A DNA stretch of 64,000 nucleotides from Rhynchopus sp. YZ270_cl-10 (GCA_964035575.1 OZ037900.1:496001-560000), one strand, 5' to 3'; shown: positions 51,030 to 61,906, counted from the first letter of the stretch. Numbers and translations: made by a program. The notes: generated from the sequence alone by a model not told the origin.

Positions 51030-52871
51030 TTAGACACGCTTGTAGAGCGCAATCTTTTGAAACACCGGCTCCTTCAGAATGCCACTTGGAAGCAAGACAC
51101 GGAGGGCGTCCGCAATCTTGAACGCCCGAGCGACGCTGGAGGAGGCGTCTCTGTTCACCATCTTCCGTTCTGCGACCACCTCCCAGGTACCACCACCACC
51201 TCCTCCTCCTCCCTCCAACACCACCCCTTCTTCTCCACTCGCCACAACATACGTACATTCTGAGAGCTCTGTAAACTGCTTTGGGTCTGCTTGGTTCAGA
51301 TCATTCATCCCTTCTGGAACCGACTTTGTCCCACGCGCTCCAAAGTATTTTGGTAGGAGCCCCCCAAACCCTGTGTCCCTGAACCCCACCGTCACATTCT
51401 TCGGCACGAAGAAATGCGACGTAAAACGGTACCAATCACTGCCGAGACAGACCACCTCTGTTTGGGTCTCTCTGGGCGCAATCTTGGCCACCTCTTTCAT
51501 GACGTCGAGGATGGGTTTGCCGTAGAACTCCTCTACCGCTGAGAGGCGAGCAACAGAGAGGGTTGTGAACACTGTAAAGGCAAAGAGGACAGCAGATTTG
51601 AGGGTAAATCGGATGAAGGCACCGCATTGCTGGGAGATTGTCCAGATTTCTCCGAAGAGAAGCCCTGCACTGAGACACAGAATGGAGTAAACTGGTTGCA
51701 TAAAGCGCTCCTCTTTGTGGGGAATGAGCAGCCAGAAGGCGAACCATACAGTAAAAGGGATGCAAAGCCAGAACTTCAAAAAGCGGTTTTGCTTCGCAAA
51801 GACCAGCAACACCGCTGGGGCGACCAACCCAGCCGCAAACACTACATTGAAGTTCAACGCCAGATTCACAAAAAAGAATTCACTCCCTTCCACCCCATAA
51901 AGGTGACTCCCACGCTCCTCTCCTCCTCCACGAACACACCCGAGAGACAACAAAACATCCTCAGGAAATGCGAGCCCCTCCACTGCCGTGTCACCCAAAG
52001 CCTCAGCTTGCACCCTTGGAAGGCAGCCTAATACGTTGTACTTCACCAACTCCCAGGTGGAAAAGACGTTGACGCCATAATTCAGACGGTCCGACAAATA
52101 CACTGCACCAGAAATCATTGCAACAAAGGACACCAAACAGAGGAAAGGTAAAACAAATCCGGCCTCTTTTAGGGTGTGCAATGCGATGGGTATGCCAATC
52201 AGACCGACAAAAGGCCAGCCAAGGATCACCCCGGTTACTACTCCGAGAACGGTGAGGGTTCCTGCGACGGCGCGGTGGTCGTTCAGAATGCGTTCTGGAG
52301 TGGCGAGAAGTGCTGATTTGGAAAGATCCAGTTGGAAGCACACTGTAAACGTCATACACATCAAAGAGAATGCGGAAGGGAGAAACGCAAAGCTTGCCTG
52401 CGTACATCCAGGGCTAAGAAGAAGAAAAAGGAAGGTAGAGAAAGCAGCTGGATGACCAATTTTTTGCGATATTTTTGAAACCAAAAATGTGTCCAAAAAC
52501 GACGCAACAACGCAAAGCAAACAGCGAAGCACTGCAAACAGTATGGGTCCCGACAGTCTTGCGTTCATTTTGAGAAACACTACGGGTGCTGAGTGTAATA
52601 GAATGTAGGTCCATCCTCTTAAGGCAAAGTCGGGGCTGTACTCCCAGGTTTGCAGACCCCTTTTGAAGACAACCTGATGCAGGGGTTCCCAGTAGTTGAA
52701 GGTCTCGTCGCAGTCCTCTACAGCAGCGTTCAGCGCATACCTCACCCTCCAGGCAGCGAGCAGCCCGCACAATACAAGAAGGGTGGACTGCGAGAGGCCC
52801 TGGTGTGGCGGCAACGCTTTCTGTTGTGTCTGCTTTGCCGCAGGTTTGGCTGGCTTCTTTGAGGCAGGCAT
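51030..52871 (-). CDS. ALG9: ALG9-type alpha-1,2-mannosyltransferase (GT22)
   Basis: A 613-residue single-exon multipass membrane protein. The N-terminus is basic and Lys/Ala-rich (MPASKKPAKPAAKQTQQ). Family signatures: the catalytic-loop acidic motif CDETFNYWEPLH near residue 54-65, TWEYSPDFALRGWTY (about 75-90), then some ten hydrophobic segments; PHKEERFMQPVY (about 390) is the conserved GT22 HKEERF motif, and GSDWYRFTSHFFVP plus FRDTGFGGLLPKYFG and MNDLNQ match ALG9's C-terminal region. It should transfer mannose from dolichol-phosphate mannose to the growing lipid-linked oligosaccharide in the ER lumen. A Gly run near residue 555 lengthens the C-terminal loop. Intact, no introns. PIG-B, ALG12 and SMP3 are relatives but the C-terminal motifs favour ALG9. 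Confidence 0.92.
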   Translation of the reverse strand: MPASKKPAKPAAKQTQQKALPPHQGLSQSTLLVLCGLLAAWRVRYALNAAVEDCDETFNYWEPLHQVVFKRGLQTWEYSPDFALRGWTYILLHSAPVVFLKMNARLSGPILFAVLRCLLCVVASFLDTFLVSKISQKIGHPAAFSTFLFLLLSPGCTQASFAFLPSAFSLMCMTFTVCFQLDLSKSALLATPERILNDHRAVAGTLTVLGVVTGVILGWPFVGLIGIPIALHTLKEAGFVLPFLCLVSFVAMISGAVYLSDRLNYGVNVFSTWELVKYNVLGCLPRVQAEALGDTAVEGLAFPEDVLLSLGCVRGGGEERGSHLYGVEGSEFFFVNLALNFNVVFAAGLVAPAVLLVFAKQNRFLKFWLCIPFTVWFAFWLLIPHKEERFMQPVYSILCLSAGLLFGEIWTISQQCGAFIRFTLKSAVLFAFTVFTTLSVARLSAVEEFYGKPILDVMKEVAKIAPRETQTEVVCLGSDWYRFTSHFFVPKNVTVGFRDTGFGGLLPKYFGARGTKSVPEGMNDLNQADPKQFTELSECTYVVASGEEGVVLEGGGGGGGGTWEVVAERKMVNRDASSSVARAFKIADALRVLLPSGILKEPVFQKIALYKRV

Positions 52872-53406
52872 TGTTCCCTTTAGAGGGGGTGGGGTGTGGG
52901 GGAAAGGGTGTCTGAAAAGCGAAGAAAAGTTTAAAAGATGGGGATTTTCAGCATTTGACTATCGAACCTACCCCGAAGAGCACGTCTTTGGTGACGGATT
53001 AGGGGGGGCTACTAGTGGAGCTAGTCGTAACGACAGAGAGGGTGGCGCTGAGCAACACAACAAGAATAGAATTGGTAAGAAAAAGGGTAGGGATGGGGTT
53101 GGCATGGGGCTTTTATTTAGAAGAAGATTATCAAAATCTTCACCAATACCTATTCAAAAAGATGGACATCAGTCTCACAAATATAGGGGTTATTTTGCTA
53201 TTATTTTTCCCTTTTGCAGAAACGAAATAACGTTTTAACCCCAGTCTTTTTACCCCAACCCACACACCCACTGAAAACGTTCCTCTATCTAAGGAAGTAC
53301 CCCACAAACTGTTTTGACACAAAGTATACTCCAGGCTAGACCACTTTGCTTGCAACCCCTTTCCGATATTTTCCCCGAAGGATGCTATAAAAAGATGTCA
53401 GCTTTC
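52872..53406. other. Spacer upstream of ALG9
   Basis: The minus-strand leader directly before the ALG9 ATG is C-rich (CCCCCACACCCCACCCCCTC) and ends CTAAAGGGAACA. The rest is mixed, with no recognised gene or repeat. Confidence 0.4.
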
Positions 53407-53745
53407 TTATATTTTCTCTCCATCTGCCTGCTTTTGAAGGGAGTGTTCGTGGAGTGCTTCGTTGCTTTGTTCCCATTGTGCGAAGGTCTTTTGCGCGCAG
53501 CGTGCATACTCACGAACGGTGTCGGCACATCGGTAGAGGTGGTGTGGGGCATGTGTGTATTCTTGATAGCAGACGTCGACGGCGGCGTTCTCCTGCAGGC
53601 AGTGCTCCTCCGTCTGAGGAATGCGGTCCGACAGCTGTGCCATGACCTTTGCGAAGCCCTCCTCCAAAGACTTCTTCTCTCTGTTGTACTGATCAATAAA
53701 CTCCCGTGAGCGCTGCTTTTCACGCTCCAAATTGCTTGCATCCAT
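53407..53745 (-). CDS. Twin CX9C (CHCH) protein
   Basis: A 112-residue protein. Residues 1-40 are a charged helix (MDASNLEREKQRSREFIDQY). The CHCH fold is visible from two pairs of cysteines, C49-x9-C59 and C73-x9-C83, separated by 13 residues, i.e. twin CX9C. Such proteins are imported into the mitochondrial intermembrane space and oxidised by the Mia40 relay; this one resembles MIC19/CHCHD in having a coiled N-terminal helix, but several other CHCH families are possible. It implies the organism has a mitochondrion with an intermembrane-space disulfide system. Start is the first ATG of the frame, followed upstream by an A-rich leader. No intron. Confidence 0.8.
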   Translation of the reverse strand: MDASNLEREKQRSREFIDQYNREKKSLEEGFAKVMAQLSDRIPQTEEHCLQENAAVDVCYQEYTHAPHHLYRCADTVREYARCAQKTFAQWEQSNEALHEHSLQKQADGEKI

Positions 53746-53807
53746 TTTGAAAAAAAAGAAAAGGAAAACAAAAGTGTATTGTTTCTGATAAAGATAGGGA
53801 GAAGAAA

Positions 53808-53917
53808 CCGTATTCGTAAAAAAAAATTATCGACCGTACTAATGTTCGACCTTTTCAGAATTTTTCTGGAAGTTCGACCTTTTTTACGATAATTTTTGTA
53901 TGAATAGTCCAATACGG
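53808..53917. mobile_element. MITE copy, CCGTATTCG termini
   Basis: Ends CCGTATTCGTAAA and the inverted TATGAATAGTCCAATACGG; the core has TTCGACCTTTTCAGAATTTT and GTTCGACCTTTTTTACGATA. It belongs with 23271-23370 and 24615-24691. Confidence 0.75.
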
Positions 53918-55375
53918 TAGAAGGAAAAGAAGACAGAAGAAGGAAAAATAGAGTAAATAGTGCGCCGCACGACGGTGATACAGAGAAAGGAGGGCTAAGA
54001 AGGGGAGAGAGGTGGAAAAGGAAAATAGAGGGAGGGGCATTCTTTTTTTCCCATTTTTCTCCACAAAGAAAAGGGCAGCAGTACAATTCAATTTTTTTTG
54101 CTGGTTCCCTTTTAAGTTTTATTTGTTGTACTTTTTTTTTGAGGCGAAAGATATACGAAGCTGGCGGGGGGTGGGCGTGGGGAGGGAAGGACTATTTATT
54201 TTTGGTTGTTGTTTTTTTTCTTCTTTTTTCTCGTCAACCATAGACAAAAGTCTGTCCACAGTTTTTGTCTAAGGAAAAAAAAAAGTTTTTTTTGTTTTTT
54301 GGAGAGTGCTGCGCGGGAAGACGACACCAGTGGTGTAGCCTCCCTTCTCTCCGTACAGAATACAGTGGATGGTACATCATTAACGCGTCGATACTCTTGA
54401 AAACTCGGCAAGACGAGCCTCAGCCTCTTATGTGCTTGCAGTGACCCTAGTGACCCTAGTGACCCTACTCCAGGTGGCCAGCAAATGCTCTCCCAAGGGA
54501 CATATCATATGATTCCCAATTGTTGCTCTCCCACCTGGACCTGACCACCGTGTAGTGACCCTAATGGCATAACACAAGACACATCACATAGCATAGCGTA
54601 TTTCGCACCCAGGCCACACAACCCCCTTTTTATTTGTACGATGACATTGCAGGGAAGTTGGGCAAAAAAAAAAAAACAATGAAAAGGAAAAAAAAATAGT
54701 AAACACAAAGCAGGAAAAAAAACATACAAAACAATTGTGCAAAAAGCAGCAAAAATGAAAGCGAGCATTTTGAAAAAGGCGCAAAATAGATTATTTTTTT
54801 TGGAAAACTCTTCGTTCAAACAAAAAAAATTTGTAACAGAAAAGGGGGCATTTTTTTGAAAAAATAATTTTTACCATTCCTTTTAGGGAACGGAGTATGT
54901 ACGGTCCTGGAAGCTCCAAGAAAAATGGAGTCGGTGGGCTAAAGAGGAAGTTGCCTTTCCTAAACGTACACAACAACTGGCAAAAAAAAGGGGGAGGTGT
55001 CGTCACTCACCTTGTATCATCATTGAAATACCATTGCTTACCAATGGTACCTCCAATACTGTTGCCCCTTTTGCTTTTTTTTTCCCTCTCCATTTGATCG
55101 TTCTAGAAGGGGGTTTTTCGCACGGACTTTTTTGGGGGGAGGAAATTGTTGTTTTTTTGTTTTTGTTTTTGTTTTTTGTTTTTGAAAATGAATCACACAA
55201 AAAAAGAAGACACTCAATAACGAAAGGGGGGGGGGGGGGGGGGGTGAGGGTATTTCCTGTAAAAATAGGGACACCCCCAAAGGAAGCAGGTACTGGGTTT
55301 CCTCTGCGAATTTATTTTTTTGTATCAACCCGACACACACATATGACGAGGATCAGCTTTTGTTTCAATCAAATA
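53918..55375. other. Spacer, homopolymers and a small tandem repeat
   Basis: Three tandem GTGACCCTA units at 54441-54468, with CCAGGTGG nearby and its inverse CCACCTGG at 54530, then another GTGACCCTA at 54555. A 19-base G run at 55226-55244. A minus-strand stretch 54411-54310 is open and GC-rich (VNDVPSTVFCTERREATPLV) but has no gene structure. Confidence 0.4.
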
Positions 55376-55706
55376 CCGTAAAAATATTTATTCTGGGCTG
55401 TAACTATTCTGAGACAGAAGTATACTGGACCGGAACAAAACTGGAACACTTGGGGTTTTTGGGGGTGTCCCAGTTTTGTTCCGGCCCAGAACAGTTCTGT
55501 TGGGGTAGAATTTTTATCCCCATTCCCACCCCACCCAGGTGCATAGTGCATCTTTGGGCAAAAAAAAAATCGTCGCACTCCTCGTTTTTTTTGACAAGGC
55601 ACGGATACCCCCCCAAAACAATGCTGGTACGGAACAAAACTGGAACAATCGACGATTTTTTGGGGTGTTCCAGTTTTGTTCCGGCCCAGAATAAATATTT
55701 TTACGG
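55376..55706. mobile_element. TA-flanked MITE, copy 2 of 330-bp element
   Basis: Near-identical to 3052-3381, same orientation, with TA at 55374-55375 and 55707-55708. The near absence of differences argues for recent movement or conversion. Confidence 0.88.
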
Positions 55707-55708
55707 TA

Positions 55709-56326
55709 AGATGAAACAAACGATGGCATGGAACAGAAAAAAAAAATTGTGGTTGTTGATGCAGGCACCTCCTGACTGACCTACGATGCCAGCCCCGGAT
55801 GAAAGCACAAAAAAAGGTGGGGACAGTGCAAAACGCCTCTGGGACGCAGACATTGACATCTCCGCGGGTTATCGAACCCCTCGGAGTGCTGCATTTTTGG
55901 GTGTTGCTAATGAACCAAAAAAAAATCCTTGGTCACTTCAAATAGAAAAAAAGGATGAAAGATGAAATATACCTTGCGTGCATGCTTCGTAAAGGGAGCT
56001 TTAGAAAATGGGTGTCATATGCACTATCAATTTTATTTTTGGGCTTGGTCAATTAATTTTGTAAAAGCGTTATCACGCTTTTACAAAAGAAAGCGCTCGG
56101 AACTGAAGCAAATCCTAAGAGAGTCGGAGTTATCTGTTTCCCCCCCATCCCCTCAATCCCGTTCGTAGATTTTACTTTTTTTTTGTCATTTTTTTTTTTG
56201 CAAATAATTTTGTTTACACCCACAGAGATTTTGAAGAAAAGAAAAAACATAATAAAACAGAAGAAAAAAGTACGGGGTAGACCTTCCGCAAACTTTTTGT
56301 CAAAACAAAGAAAAGTTTATAAGATG
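55709..56326. repeat. Spacer with a CTCTGGGACG repeat
   Basis: The GACAGTGCAAAACGCCTCTG repeat with the hairpin CTCCGCGGGTTATCGAACCC (55822-55888) matches copies at 15913-15990 and 170-250. A short palindrome GTAAAAGCG...CGCTTTTAC lies at 56060-56082. No gene. Confidence 0.5.
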
Positions 56327-56723
56327 TAGGGGAGCCCATGCACCGGCTATTCCTTCATTTGGCTCGGAAAATTTGGCGCCTTTCGGCAAAAAAACCCAAA
56401 AATAGATGAAACTACCCTATATACCTCACCAAAAATCACTTTCCGCCGGGTTTCAGGCACTTTTGAGCCTTTTTTCTTCAATTTTTTTTTTGAAAAAAAT
56501 CTGCAAAAAAACTGAAAATGGCAAAGGCAAATCCAGTGTAAAATGACAATTTTCAACAAAATGTGCGTTTAAATGTGCCAACGGGCAGCATTTTGTTTAA
56601 ATTTTTGCTCATTTGAGTCCACAGAGTCCCAAAAAATGCATTGCCGGGGTCGTAGGTCAAAAAAGACTTAGAAATTTCAATTTAAAATCAAAAGGAGCCT
56701 AAATTACCGGTAAAGGCTCCCCT
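56327..56723. mobile_element. hAT-like element inserted in a hairpin repeat, 8-bp TSD
   Basis: The ends TAGGGGAGCC and GGCTCCCCT(A) are inverted repeats; the 8 bases ATAAGATG flank it on both sides (56319-56326 and 56724-56731). It splits a hairpin repeat: AAAAGTTTATAAGATG is on the left and ATCCTAAGCCTCTCGTGC on the right. 397 bases, A/T-rich, no intact frame. 8-bp duplication and TAGGG ends suggest the hAT superfamily; non-autonomous. Confidence 0.85.
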
Positions 56724-56731
56724 ATAAGATG

Positions 56732-58070
56732 ATCCTAAGCCTCTCGTGCTTAGTCACCTTATCATAAAACAAATATGGGGGTGGTTAGGCCACGACTAAG
56801 AAATATCGGAGGCAGGGCCTATTTCTAAATATGGGGTCCGGGGGGTCCAAAATCCAATCCGGGACACAATTTTTTTGGCAGATTTATTTTGTGCCAAAAA
56901 CGTCCTTATTTGCATTTTTGAGATTCACCCGTGCAGTAGTGGGGTCAATCTCGAAAATTGGACAATTTTTTGACCACTTAAATTTTTTGAAAATATGAGC
57001 CCGGTTGCTTATACGTGGGGCCCATTTTCGGCCAAAAAATGCCAGGGTAGATCCTTATTTTCGCTAAAAACGCTAAAAATCCCAGATTTATTTTCGTTTT
57101 TTTCCTTTTTTTTTCTCTCCCGTTTTTGAAATTTTTCGGCGCAGGCCTGACGCTAACTTTCAGGTTTTTGGGAAATCGTGGGGTATTGATGGTTTGTCCG
57201 CGAGCGAAGCGAGCAAAAAAAAAAAATAATAAGGTGTACCTCCGCGAGCGCAGCGACGGAAAATTGAGTGACGATCTAAAAGAAATCCAACAAGCAGGTT
57301 GGTACTGTACTCAGGCAGAATGTGGTGTTTTTTTTACACATCTCAGCTGTCGTAGAACTAAACCCCAGGGGATAATCTTGGTTTTGGGGGTTTTCGCTGA
57401 AACTCGGTCGAGCCCAACCCAGATCGTTAGGGCCTCCAGCAGAATGTGAGAATTTCTCGGTTATTCTACTGCGGAGTTCGGCACTGCATTGATATTTGCA
57501 CCAGGCACACACAGTGACCTCAGTATATTTACAAAAAGAAACGGCGGTCGTGGCACCCATGGCGAAGCCACGGTACGCAACATTTCTAAAAATTGCGCTC
57601 AAAATTGCACATTTTTACTGCCAAAACTAGTCATGGGAAGGGTGGATTGCAATCTTGCGCCGCAGGCACGGTACGCTACTTTTTTTCTTTCGCATGCTTC
57701 CTTTTCCTTCGGCGTTTGACCAATTAAATCACATTCCGGCAGTGGCCCTTGTCACACTGCGCCCTCTGACAAGGGTAATACTTTCTAGAAACATTCTGAA
57801 AAAAAGTGGTAGTGCCCGGCATTAGCAAGAAAATTTTCAAAATTAAATAGGTAGTGCCGATGCACCAGCAGTTTGGGTAGGCGAGACCGCATTGGGTGAA
57901 CCTCCGCGAGCGCAGCGAGCGGAAATTTTTTTTCCGCAGTTTTTGGGCAAAGTTCAAAATCCCACCAAAAATTAAGTGGGGATTTTCGACAACAATACTG
58001 GGGCCCTATGGGTTTTTGGATTTTGGCCGAACAGTGTTGTGTTTCTGCCTTGGTCCGGTTGAAGTCTTTA
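56732..58070. repeat. Spacer with satellite-related and GCGAGCG repeats
   Basis: Bases 56880-57060 share blocks with the 271-bp repeat at the right end (TGGGGTCAATCTCGAAAATT, ATATGAGCCCGGTTGC, TGGGGCCCATTTTCGGCC). Repeats GCGAGCGAAGCGAGC and CTCCGCGAGCGCAGCGA lie at 57198-57256, another CGCGAGCGCAGCGAGCGG at 57902-57920. Otherwise unassigned. Confidence 0.55.
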
Positions 58071-58250
58071 TTACTGGATCTCATACTCCGTACAGGTGAT
58101 CCACACCTGACCTTTAACACACCCACACTTCTTCGAAACCTCCACCCTCAGCACCCCTTTTACAATGGTCCGCTTTGCGGGTTTGCGGACATCGTAATTG
58201 TGTTCTTCAAGGTTATGCTTCAAAATTGTCTTATGCAAGGTGACACTGAG
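58071..58250 (-). CDS. Possible terminal exon of unknown small protein
   Basis: An open minus-strand stretch of about 58 codons reading TLHKTILKHNLEEHNYDVRK, PAKRTIVKGVLRVEVSKKCG, CVKGQVWITCTEYEIQ and stop, followed at once by AATAAA. Composition and residue mix look coding, unlike the neighbouring frames. There is no ATG at the front; CAATTCTCAG| just upstream could be a splice acceptor. I could not find an upstream exon. It may also be a relic carried by a repeat, as the region is repeat-rich. Confidence 0.35.
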   Translation of the reverse strand, partial: LSVTLHKTILKHNLEEHNYDVRKPAKRTIVKGVLRVEVSKKCGCVKGQVWITCTEYEIQ

Positions 58251-59636
58251 AATTGACACTCATTGGTCCTTGTCTTATGAAGTGAAGACAAATGTTAAAG
58301 GGGCATTGGCGGGCCGAAGGCCAGCCAAAAAAACGGTAGCGAACTTTTATTGTTGTGTCGACAATCACCTGCTAGCTTCATTTTTTTTCCTTTTGGTTTC
58401 CCCCTTATTTTGACTTTCCGGATCGATTGCGGACCGTGGTGGTGCCACTCTGTGGCTGGAAATTAGTAGGTAACCAAAAAAATGGGCCAGAGAAAAAAGG
58501 AAAAAAAAAAAGGAAAAAAAAATAAAAAATATCGAATCCTTATTTTCACTTTCGCTAAGGATCTACCCTGAAAAATGCTGCTCAAAAAAATTTTCCCCTG
58601 AAAATTTTTCAGCCCCAAAACATACTGCGATTGGCATTTCCGGAATCTGTCCGCACTGTGGTGGGGTCAATTTGCAGAATTGGGCAAGTTCTTGGTTTTT
58701 GTTGAAATGAGTACGGTACCAGTGTGATGTTAGTGTAGAGAACAAGTTTTCTAAGAAACCCCCTCATAGCACCTCCGGCACGCGGCCTGGTGCGCCCTCC
58801 AGGTTTTTTCAGAAAACATCAAAACCCCCGTTACTTGCACAATCTGGAAGAAAACTTTCCAACACAAAAAAAATCGGCAACTTTCTTCAAGCAGAAAGCC
58901 CATCCCCCCTCTCTGTAAGTACTGTAGTACGTGCAAATTTTTTGGCAGCCCTGTATATAAGCCCCGTGCAAATTTTTTGGCAACTTTCATTTTCCAAAAA
59001 TCAGGGACAGGGACAGGTTTTTAGAAATAGCCCTGATCGGAGGGGGTTTAAAAAAAAAAATTCCTTCCGTAGGTTTTTGAAATCCCTCCTATGTTTCTTT
59101 GTACTAAGTAGCAGTACAATGGCGAAACCCCACACCACTATGGTTTTTGGATTCCCGTCTTTGTTGTGACAAAAGTATGCGGAAGGTCTATCCCACCACC
59201 CTGCCCCATTCTGAGATCACCCCTTCCCCCCCAAAAAAAAAGAAACAAGTAAAATACAAAAGCCCTCTCGTGAACAGTGTACCTTGACACATGACCGGTG
59301 CACCGTGGGGGGGGGTGGATCCGAAACCATAAAAAAAAGGCACTGCAGAAAATAGCTTCTCTCTCTTTCTCTCTCTTCCCCCCCCACTCCCCACAAAAAT
59401 AATGGCTAGGTAAATCCTCTTTTTTGAAATTCAAATTTAACCCTTTTTTTTATCGACAAAAACAATCACAAGCAATCCCCTTTGCACCTTGGGATTCTTT
59501 GTACAAATTCACCCTGAAGCACACTAGCACTTTGCTTACTGACCAGGGGAGTTTCTTTTATACTTGCATCTGCACTTCTCTTTCTCCCCCCTCCCTCCCT
59601 CCCCCCCAAAATAACCCCCTCTCCTTCTCTCCCTCT
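58251..59636. repeat. Spacer with repeat fragments
   Basis: Bases 58600-58690 contain another fragment of the satellite-related sequence (GGCATTTCCGGAATCTGTCC, GTGGTGGGGTCAATTTGC). A long GAAATACAAA-type element lies at 59245-59330. CT-rich sequence (59575-59640) lies just past the ArfGAP stop codon. No gene seen. Confidence 0.5.
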
Positions 59637-61906
59637 CTAACAAGCAAGCAGATGGGCAAACGGATCTTTCGTCGCAGGCTTTGGTTTGGTTTGGAATGCT
59701 GGGCCCGCAGCAGCGTTCGACATGGCAACACCAGGAGGGTGGTACGGCGACGGCGCCGGGTGTGGTGTGTTGATGGGTGGGGGCCCTCCAAGCATTCCTC
59801 CAAATGGGTCTGCTCCGTTGCCGACGTGCCCCCCTCCTCCTCCTCCTCCTCCACCTCCAACCCCTGGCCCACCCCCCGGCACCGCACTCTGTCCCATCTG
59901 CGCTGTCAACTGCGCCTGAAGCATTTTCAACTGCTGAATTTTTGCCTCAATCTCCGCCGCAGGGTTCCCCGCTCCATTCATCGCGCCAATAGGAGGAGGT
60001 CCGTGCCCTGCTACCAGAGGGCTTCCCTGTGGAACTTCGTCTACGTTAAACATATCTAAAACCGCGCTTTTTGTTTTACAGCTTCCGGTTGGGCCAGAAG
60101 AAGGGTTTTCTGCAAGACCAATGAGGAACATTTCGTCGTCCTTTTTCTTTCGGGAGACCGGAGACATCTCTGGTTCAGGGGAGTCGAAACAGAGGAAGCT
60201 TTGGACAGCCGCGGTTTCGCCTGCGGGGTGTGATGGTGTGGTTCTTTGCATAAGGTTTACAAACGATTCACCACGCTTCCGCAGAGGCTGCGGGGCCACC
60301 GCCACCTCCGCTGTGGGCTGCGCAGAGGACGATTCAGACGAATCCTCCTCTTCTTCATCCTCCTCCTCCGATGATTCCTCCGAGCTTTCCGACTCCTCCT
60401 CAACGGGAGCAGCCGGCGTGCTCGCTGCAGCCTGCAATGACGCAAGCAACGATCCTCCACCCGCAGGCTGCGCCACCACCACCGGGGCATTGGCTCCCCC
60501 AGAGAGCTTTGCGAGAAGAGACCCCGGAGGGGCTTCGGTAGCACCCCGGGTAATGGAAGAGAGGAGAGGGCTGGGTTCGGTGGTGGCTGGGGTGACACCA
60601 AAGCAGGCGTGAACCCCAGGGGTTGCGGCGGGTTGTGCGGCAGGGGGGGAAGGGGTGGCGGCCTTCGGGGCTTCAGAGGCAGGTTCTGGTTGTTTGCGTG
60701 CGCGGCGGCGGTTGGTTTTAGTGGCAGTAGTGGTGGTGGAGGTTTCAGGTTCCTCGGCCTTCATCTTCTCAAGCAAGACATTGACCTCGTCCTGCGAGCC
60801 GAAGTATTTCTTGTTGATGTACTTCACCTTGAGCCACTGCATGACAACGTTGGAGTCCTGCTCGGCGCTGGGCTTGCCGTAACCCTCTGGGAGTGTTGTT
60901 TCGTAGTAGATCTTGCCTAGTTTGTTTCCAATGCGTGTTACTCTCTCGAGCTGTTCGGGCTTCCAGAGGTCCATTCTGTTGTGTTGGTGGGATGAAAAAT
61001 GTGGATGAAAAGAGGAGAACAATGGTTGGTTCTCTCCGTATTGCGGATTTATGTTTATTTTTGTAGAAAGCGTTTTTTGAAAACTTGGTTGTATTAGTGT
61101 AGCTACCCTAGAGTGTGCTCCACTATATACGTTTTTTTTATGTTTAGTAATTCTTTCGCGCAGAATATGGCCCCAAGAGTCGTGCCATAAGGTGTGTGCA
61201 GGGGAGGAAGACATACGAGCAACTCCGTATTTGTGTGATGTGCACTCCAAGCTGTCTATGAAGCCCCGCACAACGGATGCACAGGAAGATACCAAGGTTG
61301 ACGCTAGCCCTGTTGGTGGATATGGGGTGAACAAAGTGGCAAAAAAAAAACAAAAACAAAAAAATTGGTCCTCTCAGAGTCTCTGTATTGATTTGGCTTA
61401 TGTTTTTTTCCCCAAAAGCATTTGCTTATAGGGTGAGATCTGTAGTAGTTTTTGTGTTTCACTTTTTTGTAATTTTTTGCTTTGTTTCAACCTGACACAG
61501 CCGCGCACACCCATTTCTGAACAAACCAAAACAAAAGCAAAAAAACACATTCGTCATACCATGTAGGCCCTTGCGCGAGACAGTCGAAGCATTCTCTGTT
61601 GCACGGCCGCTTCAGGAGTTTGGTAAGGGTGTCTTTGTTTGCAGTCTGTTGTAATGATATTTTTTGTTTTTGTTTTTTGTTTTTTGGAAAGAGTTGAACA
61701 GCAAGGCGAGACTCTTGAAGCCGATCTTTTTAACAGCAGCAGCATTAATATACGCTATTGGTGCTGGAATTACCGCGGGTGCTGGCACCAGACTTGTCCA
61801 CCAATCGATACTCATTGCTAGGTTTAGATATCATCCATTGCAAGCCCTCTCCCCCCTTCTGTACACATACCTGCTGCTCTTTAGACTGCGAGTTAATGGA
61901 CGCCAT
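59637..61906 (-). CDS. ArfGAP (SMAP/AGE-like), 4 exons
   Basis: Exons: 61906-61871, 61645-61560, 61309-61217, 60975-59637; 517 residues. Donors are CAG|GTATGT, TG|GTATGA, TC|GTATGT; acceptors AACAG, CAACAG, AACAG. The first exon gives MASINSQSKEQQ. The ArfGAP zinc finger is C31-x2-C34-x16-C51-x2-C54, split across two introns (RECFDCLAQGPTW | ASVNLGIFLCIRCAGLHRQL), and HRQLGVH carries the arginine finger. The second intron splits the Trp codon after GPT, and the third restores QIRSC-S-MDLWKPEQL, matching the SVxLDxWxPEQ element. Residues about 73-135 finish the domain (GYGKPSAEQDSNVVMQWL). The remaining part is disordered: Ala/Pro stretches, an acidic Ser/Glu block (ESSEESSEEEDEEEEDSS) and a Gly/Pro C-terminus. 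It should stimulate GTP hydrolysis on Arf in vesicle traffic. Confidence 0.93.
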
